From: CAZBZG01 sp964496245
Lineage (GTDB): Bacteria > Planctomycetota > SZUA-567
Assembly: GCA_964496245.1 (NCBI GenBank)
Contig: CAZBZG010000316.1
Span: 1 to 5,202, forward strand
Direction of reading: 5' to 3'
Length of the DNA: 5,202 nt
In this document: positions 1 through 5,202 of the stretch, in pieces
Position numbering within the stretch: position 1 is the first letter of the stretch
Layout: each line of letters opens with the position of its first letter
Translations under genes and position numbers: made by a program
The notes under the pieces: generated by a model
What the model was told of the DNA's origin: nothing
Database searches by the model: none
What the model saw: only the letters and a program-made list of their open reading frames with translations

Positions 1-2697
1 CGCATGGTGACGCGCCAGCGCCTGGCCGAAGGCGAGACGGAGGAGGCAGATGCCTCGCCTGCCGGGGAGATGGAGGAGGCCACAGTCGAGAAGGCGGAGA
101 AGCCGTCGGCACAGGAGACAGAGAAACCATCGGCGGAGGAGGGCAAGAAGGCGGCCGAGGTGGCGTCGGCTCCGGCCGCAGCGGCGGAGCAGGAACGGGT
201 GGAGGACGTGGTGCCCACCGTGGTGACCGCGGTGGGCCTGGCCATCTACGATCTGGATACGCGCGTGGTCCAGTTCCAGGAAGATGTCAAGGTGGACCGC
301 GAGCACATGGACATCACGAGCGACTGCCTGCGGGTGCTCATGAAGCCGCAGAGCCAGACCGTACAGGAGATGATCGCCTGGGGCAATGTCACCATCCACG
401 GCCGGCCTGCGGACCCCGCGCGCGGGCAGACCAAGTCCTACGTGGCCCACGGAAACTACGCCGTCTACAACGCGGAGACGGGGCGGCTGTATCTCCGGGA
501 CCGGCGCAAGGGGCACAAGCCAGAGGCGGTCTTCGACGGAGACCGCATCGCCGATACCGAGCTCACGTTCGATACGCGCAACGGCGAGCTTCTCCGGCTG
601 ACCACGGAAGGCGGCGAAGGCGAGGCGTTGCTGCACCGGGAGGAGACGACGGGGGCGGAGGGCGCGTCGGGGGAGCAAGAGAGCCGGAAGGTCGCCACGA
701 ACGTCCGGTACCGAGGCGGCGCGCTCTACGAGGCGGAGGAAGACCGGGTGGTGTTTCGAAAGGAGGTTCGACTCACCCAGAAGAACCTGGTGTTGGAGGC
801 CGATCTCCTCCGCGTCGACCTCGAACCCCGCGCGCAAGCCGCGGAAGTGGCGACCCGGGGCATCCGGTCCATGGTGGCCGAGGGGCACGTGGTCATCGAA
901 CAGGCGGGAACGCGGGCCAAGGCCGAGCGGGCCGTTCTCGACCGCCGCAAGAACACGCTGAATCTCTTCGGGCCTCCGCATCCACAGATCGAGCGCCAGG
1001 GCAGCCACCGTCTGACCGCGCCGCGGATCTCAATCGTGCAGGAGCCGGGCCGTCCGGAGGGGCGCGAGCGGGGGGTTGTCACGGGCAGCGGCGGTCCGGG
1101 ATCGTTCGCCTTCCTGCCGCGCGAGGCCGCGGATGCGCCGGCGGTGGCGCGTCGGGATGACATTGCGGTGGAGAGCAAGGCCATCCGCATCCGGTACGAC
1201 CACTGGATGCGCTACAACGAGTGCACCACGCCACGGCGGGCGGAATTCCACAAGAACGTCGTGGCGGACACCGAGTCCTACGTGCTCCGCAGCGACGACC
1301 TCGATGTTATCCTCGTGGAAGCGGAAGTCGAGGCGCCGGACGGCAAGACCGAGACGCGGACCGATGTGCAGCGCATCATCGCGACCGGGAAGGCGACCCT
1401 GCATTCGGGGAAACGGCATTTCAAGGCGCACCGCATCGTGCGGCACGTTCCGCGTGAGGTGGTGACGCTGTACGGCGATCCCAAAGCGGGCGAGCGCGAC
1501 CAGGGGACGCTCGCCGAGGTCTGGGAAGAGAAGGGGGTTCATTTCTGTGCCCCGCGCATCATCGCTACGGGGGAAGCCGAGGACACGGTCATTCATGCCA
1601 CGGGGCCAGGACAGATCGTGCTTCCCGACGGCCCCAAGGATGAGAAGGCCATCGTGAAATACGAAGGGGACGCCGAGTATCGCGAGCTGCCGCATCGCAC
1701 GGGAAGGGCCGTGTTCAACAAGAAGGTGGTCATGCTTCGGCAGGCGAACGGGATGGTCGTACGCGGCGATCAGATGGAAGCCTACGTGGAAGCTGATCCC
1801 GCGTCCGAAGAGCCAACCGATCCGGAAGCCAACAAGGGGTTGCCCCGGCGCCTCCGGCGCAATGTGGTGCGCGGCAACGTGATCGTGACCCAGGGGCAGC
1901 GGGTGGCGTACGGAACGGTGGGGGATCTCCTGGTGCGGTCCAACGGGGACGTGATCCGCCTGCAGGGCGCGAAGAACCGTCCGGCGCGCGTGCGGGACCG
2001 GGAGGGCCTGCATCTGTATGCCCCCGGGATCACGGTGCTGGAGAGCACCGGGGTGGTGACCGCGTCCGGGGCCGGGCGCATGTACGTGACCAGCACCGAA
2101 CCCCTACAACAGGTCGGGGTCGAGGCCGAAGAGGGGCGACGCCAGGAGGTGAATTACCTCGTGCTGTACGACGGGGAGATGAAGTACAATTCCCTTGCGC
2201 GAAAGGTCAAGTTCCGGGACAATGTGCGCCTGGAGCAGGAGAACGTGTGGGGACGCTGCGAGCGTCTCATCCTCTCCCTCGAGGAGGTCGAGGGAGAGGC
2301 ATCCAAAGCGGATGGCGACGGAACGGGCCTTCGCCTTCAGTCGGCTGAGGCCTTCGACAAGGTCCGCTTCCGGCGGTTCGCGCCGGCCCGGTTCGAGAGC
2401 GAGCGGGATACGCCGCGTCTTGATCGCGTGGGCAAGACCGTCTACACCAAGAGCGAGCAAGGCTTCTATGACATCGCCGCCCGGACGGTGCGGCTCTTCG
2501 GCGGTCCTCCCAAGCCGGAAGCGATTCAGCAGACGAACGAGATCGGGGATGATGGCGAACTGAAGCGGAGCCGCATCCACGTCACGGCTGACAAGAGTAT
2601 TGTGCTCAACATCGCTACGGGCGACATCAAGTGCGAGCCGAATCCGCGTGTCCAATACAAACGGTCGACAGGACCGATGGGATTCGATGAAGACTGA
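1..2697 (+). CDS. Multi-module OstA/LptA-like LPS transport protein (5'-truncated by window edge)
   Basis: The reading frame is open at the left edge (codon 1-3 is Arg). The first visible Met (position 4) is followed by about 70 residues of Glu/Ala/Lys-rich linker with no signal peptide or membrane helix, so the true start and any anchor probably lie upstream. Numbering from that Met, 897 residues are visible. Residues 72-886 hold five OstA-like modules (about 72-204, 230-368, 393-540, 551-696, 717-886). They share a beta-strand pattern: an F-x3-V strand, then a D/E-centred strand about 16 residues on (D107, D267, D431, D589, E753). A G-x-V turn follows (G127, G294, G462, G624), and in the later modules an L-x-G-P/D-P strand and an A-P-x-I strand. 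This pattern is typical of the OstA fold of LptA, LptC and the LptD N-terminus, which binds LPS lipid in a beta-jellyroll groove in the periplasm. LptA has one such module. LPS transport is inferred from the fold and from nearby kdsA; a generic periplasmic lipid-binding or LptC-fusion role remains possible. Confidence 0.75.
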   Translation, partial: RMVTRQRLAEGETEEADASPAGEMEEATVEKAEKPSAQETEKPSAEEGKKAAEVASAPAAAAEQERVEDVVPTVVTAVGLAIYDLDTRVVQFQEDVKVDREHMDITSDCLRVLMKPQSQTVQEMIAWGNVTIHGRPADPARGQTKSYVAHGNYAVYNAETGRLYLRDRRKGHKPEAVFDGDRIADTELTFDTRNGELLRLTTEGGEGEALLHREETTGAEGASGEQESRKVATNVRYRGGALYEAEEDRVVFRKEVRLTQKNLVLEADLLRVDLEPRAQAAEVATRGIRSMVAEGHVVIEQAGTRAKAERAVLDRRKNTLNLFGPPHPQIERQGSHRLTAPRISIVQEPGRPEGRERGVVTGSGGPGSFAFLPREAADAPAVARRDDIAVESKAIRIRYDHWMRYNECTTPRRAEFHKNVVADTESYVLRSDDLDVILVEAEVEAPDGKTETRTDVQRIIATGKATLHSGKRHFKAHRIVRHVPREVVTLYGDPKAGERDQGTLAEVWEEKGVHFCAPRIIATGEAEDTVIHATGPGQIVLPDGPKDEKAIVKYEGDAEYRELPHRTGRAVFNKKVVMLRQANGMVVRGDQMEAYVEADPASEEPTDPEANKGLPRRLRRNVVRGNVIVTQGQRVAYGTVGDLLVRSNGDVIRLQGAKNRPARVRDREGLHLYAPGITVLESTGVVTASGAGRMYVTSTEPLQQVGVEAEEGRRQEVNYLVLYDGEMKYNSLARKVKFRDNVRLEQENVWGRCERLILSLEEVEGEASKADGDGTGLRLQSAEAFDKVRFRRFAPARFESERDTPRLDRVGKTVYTKSEQGFYDIAARTVRLFGGPPKPEAIQQTNEIGDDGELKRSRIHVTADKSIVLNIATGDIKCEPNPRVQYKRSTGPMGFDED
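217..2661 (+). repeat. Five divergent OstA-like protein modules in tandem
   Basis: This is a protein-level repeat; no DNA-level identity is evident. Equivalent acidic positions in the modules fall at residues 107, 267, 431, 589 and 753, giving spacings of 160, 164, 158 and 164. The aligned strands read ITSDCLRVLM, VLEADLLRVDL, VLRSDDLDVIL, VVRGDQMEAYV and WGRCERLILSL. Upstream of each is an aligned Phe (F91, F251, F415, F571, F737), 16 residues before the acidic position except 18 in module 4. The L-x-G-x-P type strand recurs at residues 321-325, 489-493 and 831-836. The APxI strand recurs at 339-342, 516-519 and 673-676, with a degenerate copy ADKSI at 862-866. The first module is the most divergent and may be LptC-like. 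The boundaries are my manual estimates. Confidence 0.65.
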
Positions 2698-3580
2698 CAC
2701 CCCTTCTGCACAGCAGGACGATGCGGTCCATGCCTTGCTCGGCCGGGCGGAGGCCCTGGTGGAGGAGGGGGAGGTCGAGAGCGCCAGCGCGCTCCTCTTC
2801 GAGGCCTGGGAGGCGGACCCGGACAATCCCGTGCTCGCCAATACGTATGCGTGCCTCTGCTCCTACCTCGGCCGCCGGGAGGAGGCGGGGCGCATTCTCG
2901 AGGTCCTTGTGGAGCGTTTCCCGCAGGACGCGCGGGTGCTCAACAACCTGGGATATCTTCTGCTCCAGGAAGGGCGGGTCGACGAGGCGGTGACGCGCTT
3001 GCGGGCGGCGGAGGCGGCGGAGCCCGGGGACAGCGAAGTGCTCACGAATCTGGGCATCGCTCTGTGCCAGCAGGGCCGGGAGGCCGACGCCGTGGCCTGC
3101 TTCGACCAGGCGCTGGCCAGCGAGCCGGACTCCGTAGCGGCGCACAACAACCGCGGCGTGGTGCTGCAGCGGCTCGGTCGGCTGGAGGAGGCGCGGGACG
3201 CCTTTCGAGCAGCGCTGGCGGTGGACCCGCGCGATGCGAGCGCCGCCAACAACCTGGGATGTGTGGAGCGGGCTCTGGATCACCCCGGGGCCGCCATTGA
3301 GGCGTTTGCGCTGGCTGTGGAGCTGGACGCGGAGCGCGTGGTCTGTCAGCGGAACCTGGCCATGGCGCTGGTGGCGGGCGGACGCCAGGAGGAGGCGCGC
3401 GCCGCTTTTCGGCGTCTCCTCCAGCTCGAACCGACCGGTCCGCTCGCCGAACAGGCATCGGCTTGGTTGGCTGGGCTGGCTGTGGATGCCGCGTGGACGC
3501 GGGAATTCGAGTTTGACTCCAGCGGAGCGAGCGCGATGACCGATAATGCTCTAGATCGCCCCCAGGAGACGGGTTCATGA
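2687..3580 (+). CDS. TPR-repeat protein, probably cytoplasmic
   Basis: 297 residues with about seven consecutive 34-residue tetratricopeptide repeats (about residues 11-46, 47-80, 81-114, 115-148, 149-182, 183-216 and 217-251). They show the usual N-L-G...G-R-x-x-E-A...A-L...P spacing, for example NNLGYLLLQEGRVDEA (86-101). TPR arrays form a helical groove that binds other proteins; there is no catalytic domain. The tail (about 269-297) is polar and probably unstructured. No signal peptide or membrane segment is visible, so a cytosolic location is inferred. I chose the ATG at 2687 because it gives a clean TPR protein and overlaps the upstream stop by 11 bp. The longer frame opening at a GTG at 2600 would only add residues encoded inside the OstA gene. 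The ribosome site is weak (AGGA at 2670-2673, 13 nt away), suggesting reinitiation after the upstream gene. It lacks the C-terminal rubredoxin-like CxxC domain and N-terminal helix of LapB, so I do not call it lapB. Confidence 0.85.
   Translation: MKTDTPSAQQDDAVHALLGRAEALVEEGEVESASALLFEAWEADPDNPVLANTYACLCSYLGRREEAGRILEVLVERFPQDARVLNNLGYLLLQEGRVDEAVTRLRAAEAAEPGDSEVLTNLGIALCQQGREADAVACFDQALASEPDSVAAHNNRGVVLQRLGRLEEARDAFRAALAVDPRDASAANNLGCVERALDHPGAAIEAFALAVELDAERVVCQRNLAMALVAGGRQEEARAAFRRLLQLEPTGPLAEQASAWLAGLAVDAAWTREFEFDSSGASAMTDNALDRPQETGS
3564..3568 (+). promoter_or_regulatory. Shine-Dalgarno for the TPR lipoprotein gene
   Basis: AGGAG lies 8 nt before the ATG at 3577, near-ideal spacing, and sits inside the end of the preceding TPR gene. 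It supports this start codon and the ATGA stop/start overlap at 3577-3580. Confidence 0.7.
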
Positions 3581-4320
3581 GAAGTGCCACGCGTTGGCTC
3601 GGATTGGCTGTCGCCTGCTGCGCGTGCGCGGGATGCGGGACGCCGTGGTCCGGGCCCGGGGGACGCACGCATCGGCAGACGGCTGAGGCGCCGACCACGG
3701 CGGAGCGAAAAGAAGCCCTCGCCTGGGAGTACAACGAGGAGGGGCTGCGCGCCTCGCAGGAAGGGAAGCACCGCCGGGCCGTCTACTACTTCAGCAAAGC
3801 CGTCGAGGCGAAGTCAGACGTCTCGACCTTCTACAACAACCTGGGGCGTTCGTACTACTGGCTTTCCGATTTCGATCGCGCGTTGCGCGCCTATCGGCAG
3901 GCCGAGGCGCTGGGGCCGGAGATGGCGACCGAGCGTGCGGCGCTGAAGACCAACATCGGCGACATCTACCGGCAGCGCAAGAACTTTGCGGAGGCGGTGC
4001 GTTACTACCACGAGGCGCTCGAGGAGAGCCCGAATCTGGCCCGCGTCCACTATGAGCTGGGGAACCTCTACCTCAAGAAGCGTGAGACCAAGCAGGCGGA
4101 GTATCGCCTGAACCGGGCCCTCGCGATCGATCCGGAGCACAGCCAAGCCCGGCTGGCCCGCGTCATCCTCTACCATCTTACGTACCGGGATGAAAAGGCG
4201 TGGGACGACGTGCAGCAGCTCGAGCGGCAGGGTTTTCAGATTCGGCGTGATCTCAAGCAGGACATTCTGCGTGGCATGCAGGCCGCCAAGGACCGGGAAC
4301 GCTTTCAGCCGGCGCACTGA
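3577..4320 (+). CDS. TPR-repeat lipoprotein, envelope
   Basis: 247 residues. The N-terminus looks like a lipoprotein signal: basic R2 and R6, a hydrophobic stretch W7-A13, then a Cys-rich end with CAGC at 17-20 (Cys20 the likely lipidated residue, Gly21 after it). Cys14 (AVAC) is an alternative, but the hydrophobic core before it would be very short. A polar linker follows (about 21-45), then four clear TPRs (about 49-82, 83-116, 121-153, 154-187) and a degenerate fifth (about 188-220). Representative motifs are YNNLGRSYYWLSDFDRAL and YELGNLYLKKRETKQAEY. The start overlaps the upstream stop by ATGA and has a good AGGAG. No +2 Asp is present, so by the E. coli Lol rule (if it applies here) it would go to the outer membrane. 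Size and layout recall PilF/PilW- or NlpI-type TPR lipoproteins, but I see no specific signature; with the OstA protein upstream, a scaffold role in envelope biogenesis is an inference. Confidence 0.82.
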   Translation: MRSATRWLGLAVACCACAGCGTPWSGPGGRTHRQTAEAPTTAERKEALAWEYNEEGLRASQEGKHRRAVYYFSKAVEAKSDVSTFYNNLGRSYYWLSDFDRALRAYRQAEALGPEMATERAALKTNIGDIYRQRKNFAEAVRYYHEALEESPNLARVHYELGNLYLKKRETKQAEYRLNRALAIDPEHSQARLARVILYHLTYRDEKAWDDVQQLERQGFQIRRDLKQDILRGMQAAKDRERFQPAH

Positions 4321-4327
4321 GTGCGCC
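4311..4327. terminator. Perfect hairpin between convergent genes, possible bidirectional terminator
   Basis: GGCGCAC (4311-4317) pairs perfectly with GTGCGCC (4321-4327) around a 3-nt loop TGA, which is the stop codon of the TPR lipoprotein. The right arm is exactly the 7-bp gap up to the kdsA stop (4328-4330), and the stem reads identically from either strand. Flanking AGCC (4307-4310) and GGCT (4337-4340) could pair around it with an asymmetric internal loop. No T-run follows on either strand, so it is not a standard intrinsic terminator. It could weaken readthrough between convergent transcripts or protect 3' ends. Confidence 0.35.
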
Positions 4328-5197
4328 TCAGGGACCGGCTTCCGCGCGATCCTCCATCGACCCCCAAGCGGGGCGCGCCGCCGCATCGATGGCGAGCAGC
4401 GTCTCAAGCAGGCCCTGGAGGCGATCCAGGGCGATCATGTTCGGACCGTCACAAGGGGCGGCGTCCGGATCGTCGTGGACCTCGAGGAAGACCGCATCCA
4501 CGCCCGCTGCGACCGCTGCCCGTGCCAGGACCTCGGCCATGGCGCGGTCGCCCCCCGAGGCGGCTTGCTGCGCGCCGGGGAGCTGTACGCTGTGCGTGGC
4601 GTCGAACACGACCGGCACGCCCAGGGAACGGAGGATGGTGAGCGAGCGCATGTCGCTCACGAGATTGTTGTAGCCGAAGACGGTCCCGCGCTCCGTGAAG
4701 AGGATCGCGCGGTTGCCCGTGGACTCGATCTTGGCCAGCACGTGCCGCATGTCCCCCGGAGCCAGGAACTGCGCCTTCTTGACGTTGACCGGTTTGCCGG
4801 CCCGTCCCACGGCCAGGAGCAGATCGGTCTGCCGACAGAGGAAGGCGGGCACCTGGAGGATATCGAGCGACGCGGCTGCCGGGCCGACCTGCGCTTCGGT
4901 GTGCACGTCGCTCATGACGGGCACATCGAGATCGCGAGCGATGGTGCGGAGGACGGCGAGGCCCTTGTCGAGGCCGGGCCCACGGAAGCTGGAGAGGCTG
5001 GAGCGGTTGGCCTTGTCGTAGGAGCTCTTGAAGATGAAGGGGAGCCCGAGATCGGCGGTCAGGCGCATCAGGGCCTCGGCCATCGTGCGGGCATGCGATT
5101 CCGACTCGATCACGCAGGGACCGGCGATGAGAGCGAGTCCCGCTTGGCCGCCCATGATGACGGGGCCGACCGCGACCGGACGTACGGGGGCGGACAT
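4328..5197 (-). CDS. kdsA: 3-deoxy-8-phosphooctulonate synthase (Kdo-8-P synthase), metal-dependent type
   Basis: 289 residues, a normal KdsA length. The enzyme is a cytosolic TIM barrel that condenses phosphoenolpyruvate with arabinose 5-phosphate and water to give Kdo-8-phosphate and phosphate, the entry step to the Kdo of LPS inner core. Family motifs in order: IAGPCVIES (24-32), KSSYDKANRSS (57-67), SFRGPG (70-75), SDVH (96-99), PAFLCRQTDL (117-126), NVKK (138-141), TERG (168-171), FGYNNLV (174-180), FDATHSVQLPG (198-208), SGG (214-216) and CDGPNM (249-254). Cys28, His202, Glu239 and Asp250 match the metal ligands of the Aquifex-type enzyme; E. coli, which needs no metal, has Asn in place of the Cys. 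The ATG at 5197 is only 5 bp from the window end, so its ribosome site and promoter are outside; Met15 lacks a good site upstream. It is transcribed against the OstA-TPR operon. Confidence 0.96.
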   Translation of the reverse strand: MSAPVRPVAVGPVIMGGQAGLALIAGPCVIESESHARTMAEALMRLTADLGLPFIFKSSYDKANRSSLSSFRGPGLDKGLAVLRTIARDLDVPVMSDVHTEAQVGPAAASLDILQVPAFLCRQTDLLLAVGRAGKPVNVKKAQFLAPGDMRHVLAKIESTGNRAILFTERGTVFGYNNLVSDMRSLTILRSLGVPVVFDATHSVQLPGAQQAASGGDRAMAEVLARAAVAAGVDAVFLEVHDDPDAAPCDGPNMIALDRLQGLLETLLAIDAAARPAWGSMEDRAEAGP

Positions 5198-5202
5198 GGC
5201 GT

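Noticed and set aside
1030..2013. Long minus-strand open frame (327 codons) opposite the OstA gene
   Set aside because: It is antisense to the well-supported OstA modules, its His/Arg/Pro-rich product has no recognisable domain, and long empty frames are common in G+C-rich coding DNA.
2600..2686. Upstream extension of the TPR gene to an earlier GTG start
   Set aside because: The extra 29 residues lie wholly within the OstA gene, have no domain character, and the ATG at 2687 gives a normal short overlap.
2104..2841. Minus-strand open frame of 245 codons across the OstA/TPR junction
   Set aside because: It is the mirror of two real genes and shows no family motif, only composition expected of a shadow frame.
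2941..3260. Identical 14-bp string CAACAACCTGGGAT at 2941-2954 and 3247-3260 (close copy at 3833-3846) as a DNA repeat
   Set aside because: It encodes the NNLG consensus of TPR helices with favoured codons; protein-level repetition explains it.
2687..3580. Assignment of the TPR protein as LapB
   Set aside because: It has no N-terminal membrane helix and no C-terminal rubredoxin-like CxxC pairs, and is shorter than LapB.
3042..3734. Minus-strand open frame of 230 codons opposite the TPR genes
   Set aside because: The product is extremely Pro/Arg/Ala-rich low complexity and lies opposite clear TPR repeats.
3577..4320. Firm assignment of the lipoprotein as PilF/PilW, NlpI or BamD
   Set aside because: Only the general plan (lipoprotein plus TPRs, about 250 residues) matches; no family-specific residues are recognisable and no pilus or Bam gene is adjacent.

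Overview
This is a G+C-rich window (roughly two thirds G+C by eye) from a Gram-negative, LPS-making bacterium. It is almost entirely coding, with four protein genes and no RNA gene, mobile element or CRISPR array that I can see. kdsA (Kdo synthesis) together with an OstA/LptA-type protein implies an LPS-bearing outer membrane. The giant multi-module OstA protein and the TPR-rich neighbourhood do not look like the standard proteobacterial kdsD-kdsC-lptC-lptA-lptB locus. They would fit a PVC-group or similar deep-branching lineage, but I cannot fix the phylum from this sequence.

Layout, left to right. (1) Positions 1-2697, plus strand: the 3' part of a very large OstA/LptA/LptC-like protein, open at the left edge. 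After an acidic, low-complexity linker it contains five divergent OstA-like beta modules repeating every 158-164 residues, about the length of one mature LptA. (2) Positions 2687-3580, plus strand: a 297-aa protein of seven TPR repeats with no export signal, overlapping gene 1 by 11 bp. (3) Positions 3577-4320, plus strand: a 247-aa probable lipoprotein with four to five TPRs, overlapping gene 2 by ATGA. These three genes form one translationally coupled operon. (4) Positions 5197-4328, minus strand: kdsA, 3-deoxy-8-phosphooctulonate synthase of the metal-dependent (Cys) type. It converges tail to tail on gene 3 with only 7 bp between the stop codons.

Those 7 bp are one arm of a perfect 7-bp hairpin whose 3-nt loop is the stop codon of gene 3.

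Working model (inference): KdsA makes the Kdo precursor for LPS inner core. The OstA-repeat protein would act in the periplasm as a single-chain version of the LptA bridge that carries LPS to the outer membrane. The TPR lipoprotein may be a scaffold or assembly factor at the envelope, and the TPR protein without a signal a cytoplasmic partner. The roles of the two TPR proteins are not shown by their sequences. The most interesting object is the five-module OstA protein.
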